Origin: Zwartia panacis
GTDB taxonomy: Bacteria; Pseudomonadota; Gammaproteobacteria; Burkholderiales; Burkholderiaceae_B
Assembly: GCF_030410395.1 (NCBI RefSeq)
Contig: NZ_JAUHHF010000001.1
Location: 372,001 to 436,000 of the forward strand
Direction: 5' to 3'
DNA: 64,000 nucleotides
The notes under the pieces were generated by a model. The model had not been told where the DNA came from, made no database searches, and saw nothing but the letters and a program-made list of their open reading frames with translations. The translations under genes and the position numbers were made by a program. Shown here piece by piece: positions 1-9,097 of the stretch (within the stretch, counting starts at the first letter, position 1; each line of letters starts with the position of its first letter).

Positions 1-666
1 CCTCACAGCCATGACGCCAGCGATCGCGACAGAGTCTCCTGCGCCGTCTAGCCACTGCAACGCATCTTCAACAGCGAGTTCCAGTCTTTTTTCATGAACC
101 TTGGGCAATTCAATCGCGAGAGGTTGTTCCTCATCCAAAATATCGATATCCACCATGTCCCGTGGCACCTCGATATAGCCCGGCCTCTGCTGGGTAATCA
201 TTTCACGGATAACCCGGTCAATTTCCTTTGCTGCGGTAAGAGGATTGTTGAGTACAGCTTGAGCAACTGTAATATCGGTAAAAACTTCAAGCTGTGTGTT
301 GAAATTTTTGACCCGATGATGCAGGAGTGGATCGTTTTTTCTTTCGGCAATGCCGGGAGAACCACTTAAGATTAAAAGGGGGACATTTTCTGCCCAGGCG
401 CCCGCTGTAGCATTGGCTACTTTTAACCCTCCTACGGAATAGGTGACTGCACATACGCCAAAGTGACGCAGACGAGCGTAGGCATCCGCGGCAAACGCGG
501 CGCCTTGCTCATCTGCAGTGACAAGGATTGGAAAATCAAGTTGATGGAGTCTGTCGAACAGTTTGAGCGCAAAATCGCCAACGATTCCAAATCCTTCGTC
601 AGCTCCGCATTCCTTAAAGCGTCGAACTAAATGATTGGCAATGGTTGTTGTACTGTTAGACTTCAA
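1..666 (-). CDS. Indolepyruvate/phenylpyruvate decarboxylase-like ThDP enzyme, 3' end outside window
   Basis: N-terminal ~222 residues of a thiamine-diphosphate enzyme; the C-terminal part with the GDG cofactor motif lies beyond the left edge. The translation carries the PYR-domain catalytic-Glu region TADEQGAAFAADAYARLR, then YSVGGLKVANATAGAWAENVP and LLHHRVKNFNTQLEVFTDI, a pattern typical of indolepyruvate/phenylpyruvate decarboxylases rather than acetolactate synthases. The start is TTG at 666: an in-frame stop lies a few codons upstream, and GGAG sits six bases before the TTG. It lies 26 bp downstream of the amidohydrolase gene on the same strand, so the two are probably cotranscribed. 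The expected reaction is non-oxidative decarboxylation of an aromatic 2-oxo acid to an aldehyde; the exact substrate is not readable here. Confidence 0.75.
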   Translation of the reverse strand, partial: MKSNSTTTIANHLVRRFKECGADEGFGIVGDFALKLFDRLHQLDFPILVTADEQGAAFAADAYARLRHFGVCAVTYSVGGLKVANATAGAWAENVPLLILSGSPGIAERKNDPLLHHRVKNFNTQLEVFTDITVAQAVLNNPLTAAKEIDRVIREMITQQRPGYIEVPRDMVDIDILDEEQPLAIELPKVHEKRLELAVEDALQWLDGAGDSVAIAGVMAVR

Positions 667-692
667 AACATACTCCAGTTTTAAGATTTAAA

Positions 693-2282
693 TTAGTTCG
701 GTTTTGTATTCAGTGTGCTCATCAATGCTTCGCCAGGACGAGAATCCTTGAGCAAGTTCCCTTCGCGAATCACAAACTGACCATTCACCATCACATAATC
801 CATACCTTGTGAGGGTTGTCTTGGATTTTCATAATCTGCACGGGGTTCCACCTTGTTGAGATCAAAGACGATGATATCGGCGTCCATGCCCGGCTGAATC
901 CTGCCTTTGAATTTAGCCTGATTCGATGCGGTTGCCACGAGATTGGCAGGGAGCAAACTACCGCGCCTGAATACATCGATGAGACTCATGGATTGTTGAT
1001 CTCGGACATAGCGGGCAAGTACAGTTGTAAAAGTTGCGGCGGTTCTTGGATGAGAGTACGCAAGCTCAGGCAGTGGCCATTGCTCGTCTTTAATTTCCTT
1101 TCCGTTGATAGCATAGGGCATTGCGTCTGAGGCAATCATCGTGTCCTGGAACAAAATCGCTGAATCGATGTATTTCATTTCCTCAGGTTTTTTCTCGTCC
1201 AGATAGTGCACCACGATCGTTCCACCTGGATCTTGTTTGCGCAATTCATTCAAGCGCGCGTCATTTGCGACATATTCTTTTGTTTTCAAATAATAGATAT
1301 TTGAAGATGTGATACCGACTTGGGGTAAGTTTTCAGGGCGTAAAAACGGAGCTCCAATCACAGTTGAACCTGCTCCAAAGGGATAAGCTTCGGTTGTGAC
1401 AAGCAGTTTTTTTCCTTGCGCTTTCTCAATTAATGGAATGACATCAACAATTTTTTTCAATGAGGTGCTGTTGATATGGCAGATGTGCATTCTGGCCCCG
1501 GTTCCTGCCGCAACACCGAGCAACTCCACAAAACCTTCAACCGCGCCGCTTGGCTCATAGGTGTTTTTTGCGCGCAAGTGGGTATAGGTCGGAACATCGT
1601 ATTTAGCCGCTAGATTCGCTAAGGCCACATACTCTTCTCTGTTGGTTTCAGGGGCATAGCCCGTTACAACCCCGATGCCAATCCCTCCGTCAAGCATTTC
1701 CTGTTCGACAAGTTTGACAACTTCAGCTGATTGATTAGGCGGTAATAATTTTGACCATTTTGGCCAGCCAAAATATTTAGTGGCTGTTTCCAGCGTTCCA
1801 TCCATGTCTTTGATTCCATCTGCGACAGAAAGTCTGGCGCCAACCCAAGAGGCACTAAATCCATAGTTCAATGGTAGTCGCAGCTTCGCTGCATTGGCGT
1901 ATGCCTTTTTGATTGGAAATCCGCCTGCTTCGAGTTCAAGAGCCGTTGTGACCCCATCGAAGGCCTGTATCCAGAAAGTGGGGACATTGACGCCATGCAC
2001 ATGTAAATCGATAAATCCGGGACCAAGGACTTTGCCTTTGGCATCGATTTCTAGCTTTCCTTTAAGTGATTCAGTGGAGACTGCGGCAATTTTTTTACCG
2101 CTTATGCCGACATCGCGAATGGCGTCTAATTTCGTTTCAGGATCAATGACTCGACTTTGTTTAAAAACAATGTCATAAATTGGTTGCTGTGCTTGGCTCG
2201 GACCATGGAGCAAACTGAAGGCAAATCCGATGATGACAGCAGCGAGTGAAGATATCCTTAACCTGGGATGCATTGTTTTCAT
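693..2282 (-). CDS. Exported amidohydrolase, N-acyl-D-amino-acid deacylase-like
   Basis: 529 residues with an N-terminal signal peptide (about residues 1-31, ending SQAQ) and an amidohydrolase TIM-barrel. Metal-ligand candidates are visible: HxH at H94/H96 (FIDLHVHG), H235 (YTHLRAK), H269 (ICHIN) and D386 (IASDAMPY). The C-terminal beta-sandwich closure (MDADIIVFDLNK) is typical of dihydroorotase/D-aminoacylase relatives. Family knowledge suggests Zn-dependent hydrolysis of an N-acyl or cyclic amide; the substrate is unknown and the periplasmic location is inferred from the signal peptide. It is divergent from the exported M20 peptidase, with a shared 190-bp control region, and is followed by the ThDP decarboxylase gene. 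Confidence 0.75.
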   Translation of the reverse strand: MKTMHPRLRISSLAAVIIGFAFSLLHGPSQAQQPIYDIVFKQSRVIDPETKLDAIRDVGISGKKIAAVSTESLKGKLEIDAKGKVLGPGFIDLHVHGVNVPTFWIQAFDGVTTALELEAGGFPIKKAYANAAKLRLPLNYGFSASWVGARLSVADGIKDMDGTLETATKYFGWPKWSKLLPPNQSAEVVKLVEQEMLDGGIGIGVVTGYAPETNREEYVALANLAAKYDVPTYTHLRAKNTYEPSGAVEGFVELLGVAAGTGARMHICHINSTSLKKIVDVIPLIEKAQGKKLLVTTEAYPFGAGSTVIGAPFLRPENLPQVGITSSNIYYLKTKEYVANDARLNELRKQDPGGTIVVHYLDEKKPEEMKYIDSAILFQDTMIASDAMPYAINGKEIKDEQWPLPELAYSHPRTAATFTTVLARYVRDQQSMSLIDVFRRGSLLPANLVATASNQAKFKGRIQPGMDADIIVFDLNKVEPRADYENPRQPSQGMDYVMVNGQFVIREGNLLKDSRPGEALMSTLNTKPN

Positions 2283-2379
2283 ATATTCATAAAATCAGGT
2301 GAGTGAAAGAAAAATAAACTCGAACTGTATTTAAATTATGAATGAATGATCATTGCATGAATATTCACTCACGAGGAAT

Positions 2380-2394
2380 GTCGGAATTGGTCAG
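2380..2394 (+). promoter_or_regulatory. Candidate operator, 10-bp-period direct repeat (site 1)
   Basis: GTCGGAATTGGTCAG in the divergent region between the amidohydrolase and M20 peptidase genes. It is one of six window copies of GTC-N3-ATT-N-GTC. A -10-like TATAGA (2415-2420) lies 20 bp downstream, so the repeat would touch the -35 region of the M20 promoter, as an OmpR-type activator site would. The binding protein is not known. Confidence 0.5.
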
Positions 2395-2474
2395 TTTTCC
2401 CTGCTTAATTCATCTATAGAATTTGTCTGGATCTTTGGACAAATAAAGACTGGTTAATATTCATAGGTGTTGGG

Positions 2475-3866
2475 ATGAGCGGCAGATTAAGAATAAAGAT
2501 AGCGTCCACGATATATCTGGCAAGTTGTCTTTGTGTGACACCCTTTACTGTCTCTGCCCATCCCGAGGATCAAAATCTACCCTCATGGGCTAAACCAGTC
2601 GCAGCCTGGCCTGTCGTGAGCGCATCTGTCAAACAGAGCATCCAAAATATTCTTGCTGAACAAACAATCAAGAAAACAATGGAGTCTTTGAAAGCAGACG
2701 AGGATTTAACACTCAAACAAAATATAGCGTTGAGTGAAATCCCGGCACCTCCCTTCAATGAACAGAAAAAAGCCCAAGCTTTCAAAGAGTTGATGATAAC
2801 CGCGGGTATAACAGATGCTTATATAGATCAAGAAGGGAATGCGATAGGCATTCGCAAGGGGAGTGGGAACGGGCCGCTGATCGTTCTCGACGCGCACCTC
2901 GATACAGTTTTTCCACTTGAGACAGATCTTAAGGTCGTTCAAAAAAATGGAAAGTATTATGGCCCCGGCTTGACAGACGACACGCGTGGACTCGCTGTAT
3001 TGCTCTCGTGGATTCGGGCATTGAATGCTAATAACATCAAAACAGTCGGTGACTTGATGTTCGTTGGAAGTGTGGGCGAAGAGGGGAATGGTGATTTGCG
3101 GGGTGTCCGGGCATTACTCAAAGAAAATAAAAATGTCGATGCATTTATCGGTTTAGAGCCCATCCCGCTGGGGGCTGTTGTCTCTCTCAACACTGGATCT
3201 GTTCGTTATGAAGTGAGTTTTTCTGCACCTGGCGGACATAGCTACGGAGCATTTGGCCTAGTACCCAGCGCAATTCATGCAATGGGAAGGGCGATTTCAA
3301 ATATTGCGAAGTTGCAGGTACCGAGCGTGCCGCGTACGACTTTCAATGTGGGGATCGTCAAAGGCGGTACGTCTGTGAATACGATTTCTCCGGATGCAAC
3401 GATGGAAATCGATATGCGTAGTGACGGTACAAAAGAGCTACAAGACCTCGAGCAAAAAGTTTTGGATATCATTGGGAAAGCGGTCGACGAAGAAAATAAG
3501 TCGATCGGCCAGAATTTAGCCGTTGGTAAAAATTCAGTCACGGTGAATTTAAAAAAGATTGGTCAACGACCTGGAGGGATGACGCCAAACAACTCGCCGC
3601 TTATTCAGGCGGCACTAGAGTCTCTTAGAGCGATGGGTCAAAAGGAGCTGGTGATTGTCGGATCGAGTACCAATGCAGGCATACCAATTTCTCTCGGGAT
3701 ACCGACCGTGATCTTACCGCCGGGAGGCGTGTTCGAGGGCTTTCATTCGCTTCAGGAGGGCATGGATCCGACAGACGGTTACAAGGGCTCGCAGATAGGG
3801 CTGTTGACGGTTTTATCGGTAGCAGGGGTGCAGGGCGTGAGTCAGCCGCTCATTAATAAAAAATGA
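2475..3866 (+). CDS. Exported M20-family metallopeptidase
   Basis: 463 residues with a signal peptide (about 1-28, ending TVSAHP). M20/M28-type motifs are present: H141/D143 (LDAHLDTVFP), D168 (GPGLTDD), E202/E203 (GSVGEEGNG), E228 (IGLEP) and a late His in GFHSLQEG. A dimerisation-domain stretch around residues 240-350 (VSFSAPGGHSYGAFG) fits peptidase T/ArgE/CPG2 relatives. It probably removes an amino acid from a peptide or N-acyl amino acid in the periplasm. It is divergent from the exported amidohydrolase, suggesting joint use of amide-linked substrates. The ATG at 2475 was chosen because the signal peptide starts there. Confidence 0.8.
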   Translation: MSGRLRIKIASTIYLASCLCVTPFTVSAHPEDQNLPSWAKPVAAWPVVSASVKQSIQNILAEQTIKKTMESLKADEDLTLKQNIALSEIPAPPFNEQKKAQAFKELMITAGITDAYIDQEGNAIGIRKGSGNGPLIVLDAHLDTVFPLETDLKVVQKNGKYYGPGLTDDTRGLAVLLSWIRALNANNIKTVGDLMFVGSVGEEGNGDLRGVRALLKENKNVDAFIGLEPIPLGAVVSLNTGSVRYEVSFSAPGGHSYGAFGLVPSAIHAMGRAISNIAKLQVPSVPRTTFNVGIVKGGTSVNTISPDATMEIDMRSDGTKELQDLEQKVLDIIGKAVDEENKSIGQNLAVGKNSVTVNLKKIGQRPGGMTPNNSPLIQAALESLRAMGQKELVIVGSSTNAGIPISLGIPTVILPPGGVFEGFHSLQEGMDPTDGYKGSQIGLLTVLSVAGVQGVSQPLINKK

Positions 3867-3890
3867 ATGCTAGAGCTCTGAATTGAGAAC

Positions 3891-3917
3891 TTGACGTCAA
3901 TAGCTCTCTTATACTTT
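3891..3917 (+). promoter_or_regulatory. Possible promoter/palindrome of the response-regulator gene
   Basis: A perfect 10-bp palindrome TTGACGTCAA (3891-3900) doubles as a -35-like hexamer. A TATACT/TACTTT element follows at 3910-3917. The 13-15 bp spacer is shorter than ideal, so this is only a candidate. None of the six GTC repeats is found here. Confidence 0.25.
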
Positions 3918-3948
3918 CATCAATATTCTCACAAACCGGATTGGAATC

Positions 3949-4641
3949 ATGCCACCTAAAGTATTAATCGTTGAGGATGAGGCCGATTTTAGAGATGGCT
4001 TGGTTGAGCTGTTGAAGCTAGAAAGCTTTGATGCAAATGGAGTCGGAAGCATCCAAGAGTATTTGGAATGGATTAAGAAAAATCAATACGATATTCTGAT
4101 TTTGGATAGAAATTTGCCTGATGGAGATGGTTTGGATATTTTGAGAAAATATCACAAACAGTCTGAGGCGGATTCGATTGTGTTGAGTTGCGAGGGACAG
4201 CCACACGATCGAATTTTAGGAATGAATGTTGATGCAGATTATTACTTGGTCAAACCCTTTCCTAGCGATGAGCTTCTTGCGATTTTGCATCGTATCGAAC
4301 GAAGACAAGGTGCGATCCAATCGTCCGATTCTGAAATATGGCGATTGAATATTGTCAGATGGGAAATCAAAACACCCAATCATCTCGAAATAGAACTCAC
4401 CAGAAGTGAGTTTGCTTTGCTGAATTGTTTTGTCAATAAGTCAGGTCAAGTGATTTCAAGAGACGAAATCATCAAAGGGCTCGGTTTCAATCCTGCTGTC
4501 TATGATAACCGTCGTCTGGAAGTGATGCTTCGCCGTTTGAGAAAAAAAATTGAAGACGCTGGGGTTGTTAAATTTCCGCTTCAAACGGTCTATGGAGTTG
4601 GATTGGCATTTAATGGTGTCATGAAGACTTCCGAATCATAG
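3949..4641 (+). CDS. OmpR/PhoB-family response regulator
   Basis: 230 residues: receiver domain (about 1-118) with acidic pocket E9/D10, phospho-acceptor D53 (ILDRNLPDGDG) and K102 (YLVKPF), then an OmpR-type winged helix (about 130-225) with ALLNCFVNKSGQVISRDEI and the wing YGVGLAF. It faces the histidine kinase gene tail to tail with an 8-bp gap, so the two are the likely cognate pair although not cotranscribed. OmpR-family proteins bind direct repeats spaced about 10 bp, and such repeats (GTC-N3-ATT-N-GTC) occur six times in this window; the link is inference. Confidence 0.9.
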   Translation: MPPKVLIVEDEADFRDGLVELLKLESFDANGVGSIQEYLEWIKKNQYDILILDRNLPDGDGLDILRKYHKQSEADSIVLSCEGQPHDRILGMNVDADYYLVKPFPSDELLAILHRIERRQGAIQSSDSEIWRLNIVRWEIKTPNHLEIELTRSEFALLNCFVNKSGQVISRDEIIKGLGFNPAVYDNRRLEVMLRRLRKKIEDAGVVKFPLQTVYGVGLAFNGVMKTSES

Positions 4642-4649
4642 CTTTGTGT

Positions 4650-6689
4650 TTAGATACTCTGTAATTGATCTGTTGGTTGTGCAATGCTGGTTTCAGGAAA
4701 CCAGGCGATAAATTCTGATCCCTTGCCTAAAGCACTAATCACCTCAATTTGACCGCCATAAAACTCCATCACTTTTTTGACAAAAGATAATCCCAAACCA
4801 TAGCCACGTTTGCTGGAGCCGGTTTGCACTTGCATGTACTCTTCAAATATTTTTTCATGATTTGCTTGATCTATACCGATCCCTGAGTCAGTGATCGAAA
4901 TACCCACTTTATTTTTGTCTAGCAGTATGCGGATCAAAACTGTAGATTGAGGCTCTGAATATTTGCAAGCGTTGTCAATAATATTCAGCACAACGACTTC
5001 CAGCATTTTTTCGTCTAGGACGAGCACCGGAACCTCTGCAGGTGAAATGAATGTGAAAGTATGATTCGGATGGTAGCCTTTACATTTTTCCACTGTATCT
5101 TTGAGCCACGAGTCAATTTGTATGAGCTGCGGCCTGTCTGTGTCGATGTGGCTCTCCAGGCGGTCGCCTTGCAACCAGCGGTCAAAGAGGAGTGCGAGTC
5201 TATGGGTGGCGGAGCTGATAATCGACAGTCGTTTTTTGTAGTTGTCATTATCGGTTTGACGAATGAGCAACGCTGCTTGATTTTCAATAATACCTAAGGG
5301 ACTTCTAAACTCATGTGAAATCAGTGAGCCAAAGCGAATGTATTGCTCGCGAAGTTTTTTCTCACTTTCAAGCATGGTTCTTAAATCATTGGTTCTGTTA
5401 AAGACTTGTCTTTCAAGTCTTTCCTCAGAGGCGCGTAGCGTTTGTACAAGAGTTTCTTTCGTGAATAATGCTTCTTGTTGTGCTTTTTCTCTCAGTATTC
5501 TCTCGTGTTGAATCCGGCTTGCGAGTGCAAAAGATAGCAACAACATTTCAATGGAGGAGGAAATTTGCAGTGCGTACGAGGTGAACCAGTTTGTTGGAAT
5601 AAGATCCAGTTGGCGAAGACTAGCCAAGACGCCTCCAATACACAAAGTACCCCAGGATATGATAAAAAACTTGGCACTGTATTGACCTGACAGATAAGCG
5701 CGAAAGCCGGCATACAAGACTATCACAATGACGGGCATCACGATGATAGGAAAGATTTCAAAAATTAGATTTTTCGAAACGTTGACATACTCTGCCGCAA
5801 TAATAACGACAGCATATGTAAAGAAAACGATGATCAAAAAATTAAACATCCAATTGGTAATGGGTTGTTCTTTTTTGGTATTTAAGAATTTTGTTGAAAA
5901 AATAAGAGCCATTCCCGTGCCAAGGGTCAAAAAGACAATCTGCGAGATCTGATCCCATTGGGGAGAGTTTGGCCAAATAAAGAGCCGTCCGTAGCCGTTT
6001 CCGGCAAAAATACCCAGTCCAAAAAGTATTGCGAACGCGGAGTAATAAAGATGAGAGCGATCTCTCAGATATAGAAAAATAAGAAAGTTAAATGCAGCGA
6101 GGATTCCAAGACCCCCATAATAAAAAGCTTGGATCAGCGTGTCAGTTTGAATGTGTTTGTCAAATGCGGACTGTTCCCATAGCCTGAGTGGAATGGTCAA
6201 ACTTTGCTTTGAGTCAATTTTGAAATAAAAGTCTTTCGGTTCTTCGCTTAACTCAATTGGAAAGGCGTAGAAACGGTAAAAGCTGCTTCTGCTATCGACG
6301 GGCATCAGATTACCCGTCTGTGTCATGCTTTCTTGGGAAGCATAAAAGTCGATGTGATCAAGTCCAAAATAGGGTATTTCTAATATCCAGCTTGAGGTCT
6401 GTGTGTGTTTGCTAGAGAGTGAGAGTTTGATCCAGTATGTTGAAGAACTGAATCCGAAATTCAATTCCTCACCCCATGAGAGTGCGGGTTTAAATTTTTC
6501 TTGATAAGCGGGCGTGAGAATTTCCTGATAGCTGAGTAATCCCGTAGGATCAATTAGGACGCTGGCATGAGAAATAGGATTCGAAGGATTTGTGATTTCA
6601 GTATTGGATTGACTGAAAGTATTTGCCTGAAGTCCAAAATACAAGCACAACCAATAAAGGAGATTCAATAAATATTTCTTATTCTTCAT
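4650..6689 (-). CDS. 7TMR-DISM sensor histidine kinase
   Basis: 679 residues: signal peptide (about 1-26), periplasmic 7TMR-DISMED2-like beta domain (about 40-180, with STYWIKLSL and FYFKIDS), seven hydrophobic helices (about 190-395), a linker coiled coil (395-450), a HisKA domain with the H-box SHEFRSPLG near residue 460, and a HATPase domain (N-box NIIDNACKYS, G1 DSGIGI, G2 GYGLGLSF). There is no C-terminal receiver. DISMED2 domains are thought to sense carbohydrate-like or other small ligands. It is the likely partner of the convergent OmpR-type regulator. A GTC direct repeat 100 bp upstream points towards this gene, suggesting autoregulation. Confidence 0.9.
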   Translation of the reverse strand: MKNKKYLLNLLYWLCLYFGLQANTFSQSNTEITNPSNPISHASVLIDPTGLLSYQEILTPAYQEKFKPALSWGEELNFGFSSSTYWIKLSLSSKHTQTSSWILEIPYFGLDHIDFYASQESMTQTGNLMPVDSRSSFYRFYAFPIELSEEPKDFYFKIDSKQSLTIPLRLWEQSAFDKHIQTDTLIQAFYYGGLGILAAFNFLIFLYLRDRSHLYYSAFAILFGLGIFAGNGYGRLFIWPNSPQWDQISQIVFLTLGTGMALIFSTKFLNTKKEQPITNWMFNFLIIVFFTYAVVIIAAEYVNVSKNLIFEIFPIIVMPVIVIVLYAGFRAYLSGQYSAKFFIISWGTLCIGGVLASLRQLDLIPTNWFTSYALQISSSIEMLLLSFALASRIQHERILREKAQQEALFTKETLVQTLRASEERLERQVFNRTNDLRTMLESEKKLREQYIRFGSLISHEFRSPLGIIENQAALLIRQTDNDNYKKRLSIISSATHRLALLFDRWLQGDRLESHIDTDRPQLIQIDSWLKDTVEKCKGYHPNHTFTFISPAEVPVLVLDEKMLEVVVLNIIDNACKYSEPQSTVLIRILLDKNKVGISITDSGIGIDQANHEKIFEEYMQVQTGSSKRGYGLGLSFVKKVMEFYGGQIEVISALGKGSEFIAWFPETSIAQPTDQLQSI

Positions 6690-6788
6690 GTTCTGAGAAT
6701 GTATGAGGATGCGCTGGGTATCAACGTCTGAACGGAGTGTACAAAGATTTGCTTGTATAGGCCGAAATTAAAGTCAACATACCTAATA

Positions 6789-6803
6789 ACGACAAATTCT
6801 GAC
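6789..6803 (-). promoter_or_regulatory. Candidate operator, 10-bp-period direct repeat (site 2)
   Basis: On the minus strand GTCAGAATTTGTCGT, between the kinase gene (start 6689) and the divergent carbonic anhydrase gene (start 6895). It matches GTC-N3-ATT-N-GTC and points towards the kinase gene. A TATACA hexamer lies 30 bp downstream on the same strand. Confidence 0.5.
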
Positions 6804-6894
6804 ATATTCTGCGATAGCAGTAATCAATTAGTCTGATAGATTTAAAGTTGATGTCACGAAGATTTAATGTGCAAACGACTGATATCTCAAATTC

Positions 6895-7515
6895 ATGAAC
6901 CCGCCAAAAACAAACACTCCAATGCATCCTGATGAAGCTCTGGCAAAATTGATTGCTGGTAACAAGCGATACATGGCTGGATTCGACTCTCCAGATTCGT
7001 TTAAATTTCAGGATCCAGGTATCGAACATCATCAATTTCCATATGCCTGCATATTAGGATGTGCGGATTCCAGGGTAAGTCCAGAGCATACATTTGATGA
7101 GAGTCATGGAAATTTGTTTGTCACGCGCGTCGCAGGAAATTTTGTGACCCCCGAAATCCTGGGAAGCCTTGAATATGGTACGGCGGTATTGGGTGCATCT
7201 GTTATCTTGGTGTTAGGACATTCTGGATGTGGTGCGGTGAATGCTGCGATAAAAGCCGTCGCATCAAAAGCAGTCTTTGAGGGTCATATCAATCAACTGA
7301 TCGATTCGTTAGTGCCTGCTGTTGAGGAAGTCAGGCATGATGATCATGAGCATTGGAAGAGTGAAGCTGTCATTCGAAATGTGTCTCAGAATGTATCCAT
7401 ATTGACGTCATCTGAACCAATTTTGAAGAAAAGAATTGAAAACGGACTGTTAAAAGTTGTGGGAGGTGTCTACAACCTTCATAGCGGTGAAGTCTCGATC
7501 ATTAAGAGTTGTTAA
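6895..7515 (+). CDS. Beta-class carbonic anhydrase
   Basis: 206 residues, no signal peptide. The zinc and active-site pattern is intact: C56-x-D58-x-R60 (CADSR) and H109-x2-C112 (GHSGCGA). The reaction is reversible hydration of CO2 to bicarbonate, in the cytoplasm. Its length and the GSLEYGTAVLG segment match the cyanobacterial/proteobacterial clade. It stands alone, divergent from the sensor kinase gene with a shared 205-bp region carrying a GTC direct repeat; whether that repeat controls it is unknown. Confidence 0.92.
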   Translation: MNPPKTNTPMHPDEALAKLIAGNKRYMAGFDSPDSFKFQDPGIEHHQFPYACILGCADSRVSPEHTFDESHGNLFVTRVAGNFVTPEILGSLEYGTAVLGASVILVLGHSGCGAVNAAIKAVASKAVFEGHINQLIDSLVPAVEEVRHDDHEHWKSEAVIRNVSQNVSILTSSEPILKKRIENGLLKVVGGVYNLHSGEVSIIKSC

Positions 7516-7717
7516 TCGATTCGGATTCAGGAGCAAAGTAGTTCGACGACACAGACAATGTCATAAACGTTTCAACAAATTTTTTCAAAGCATGAAGAGT
7601 TCCTCAATGATCTGGTTTATGACTCTTTAACTCAGCTTATCTTGCAGAAGATGTGATCCAGACCCTACAGAATCGTTTAGTCAATCTATAAGCTTTTAAA
7701 AAAATTAGCTAAATATT

Positions 7718-9097
7718 ATGCAGAAAAATATCAATACATTTCTTAGCAATTGCAGCAGATATTTTGATCGTTACGCGCTAAGGGAGTTCAATGCCTGGCT
7801 GTTAATCGTACGATATTTTGCCGTGTTATTGCCATTTATTCTGATCATCGCTGTTGCCGTTTTTCTTTATGTGAACCCTTTCGCACCCAAAAATGCCTAT
7901 CTTGCTATTGGGCAAACAGGATCCTCTTACGGTGTGATCGGTGAAGAGTTTCAGAAAATATTCGCAAAGTACGGAATCAATCTGCAGTTGATCAAGACAG
8001 AAGGATTAGTACAGGGACTACGCAACCTTGATGATCCGAAATCTTTAGTCAATGCAAGCTTTATCACAGCCGGCTCCTCGATTGAAAAAGAATATCCGGA
8101 TCTTGTCTCGCTTGGTAGCGTCCAGTTTGCTCCAATATGGATATTTTATAGGGGTGAAAAATTAAATATAGATGATCCTTTTGAATATTTTGCTCAGCGA
8201 AAAATTGGTATTGGATTGCCGGAAACAAACTCAAACAAAATGTTTCGTCGTGCATTGCTTGCCAATCAACATGATGCGATCTACTCAAAGGGTTTATTGG
8301 AGTTGCCACATCTGGAGTCTGCAGAAAAGCTAAAAGCTGGCGAGCTTGATGCTGTTTTCATTGTCGATAGTTTTAATGCACCCGTGGTTCAATCCTTGTT
8401 GCAAGACCCGAAGATTCATGTCTTGAGTATGAACTTAGCGGATGCCTATGTAAAAAAGTATCCTTTTTTGCATAAGCTTGTGATTCCAAGGGGATCGCTG
8501 AACCTTGAAAAAGTATTACCACGTGAAGATATCATTCTTCTGGGATCGACGACGAACCTATTGATCGAGGCTTCGACACACCCAGCAGTGCAATGGGCTT
8601 TTATGCTCGCGGCAAGTGAGTTTGGAAAGTTTTCCCAAGACTTTTTTTCGAAGCCGGGTGATTTTCCCAAGTATCAAGATTCAGGCTTTCCTTTAAGTCC
8701 GGTTGCAAAACGGTTTTATACCCAGGGACAGCCTGCTGTTTTTGACTATTTACCCTTGTGGCTTGGCAGCATTATCGAGAGTGCTTGGGTCGTCATATTG
8801 GCATTCATCGCATTGATATATCCCATGTTTAAGTGGGTCATGGGAATACGGTCATATCCATCTAAAAAATTCATGTACAAAAACTTTATAGACATGCGTG
8901 ATTTAGATGAGGATATTGATCAAGCAAAAACTAAAGAAGATGTCATGGCATTGATGAATCGTTTAGATCAACTGATTCAATCGAACGAAAGTCGCTGGTT
9001 GAGTGAAACAGAAGTTCGATTTTATTTCGTGAAGAAAAATCTTCTTCTAGGTATGCAAAAACAGCTCAATGAAAAATTAAAGTCATATGAACTATAA
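7718..9097 (+). CDS. Membrane-anchored TAXI-family solute-binding-like protein
   Basis: 459 residues. A transmembrane helix (about 29-52, YFAVLLPFILIIAVAVFLYV) is followed by a TAXI-type periplasmic binding domain (about 58-340, starting YLAIGQTGSSYGVIGEEFQK, with the later PETNSNKMFRR segment), a second helix (about 345-370, GSIIESAWVVILAFIALIYP) and a ~90-residue charged cytoplasmic tail. Classical TAXI proteins are free periplasmic receptors for TRAP transporters. This one is anchored at both ends and no TRAP permease is nearby, so a sensing or scaffolding role is as plausible as transport. Its end overlaps the end of the convergent DUF4239 gene by 6 bp. Confidence 0.8.
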   Translation: MQKNINTFLSNCSRYFDRYALREFNAWLLIVRYFAVLLPFILIIAVAVFLYVNPFAPKNAYLAIGQTGSSYGVIGEEFQKIFAKYGINLQLIKTEGLVQGLRNLDDPKSLVNASFITAGSSIEKEYPDLVSLGSVQFAPIWIFYRGEKLNIDDPFEYFAQRKIGIGLPETNSNKMFRRALLANQHDAIYSKGLLELPHLESAEKLKAGELDAVFIVDSFNAPVVQSLLQDPKIHVLSMNLADAYVKKYPFLHKLVIPRGSLNLEKVLPREDIILLGSTTNLLIEASTHPAVQWAFMLAASEFGKFSQDFFSKPGDFPKYQDSGFPLSPVAKRFYTQGQPAVFDYLPLWLGSIIESAWVVILAFIALIYPMFKWVMGIRSYPSKKFMYKNFIDMRDLDEDIDQAKTKEDVMALMNRLDQLIQSNESRWLSETEVRFYFVKKNLLLGMQKQLNEKLKSYEL

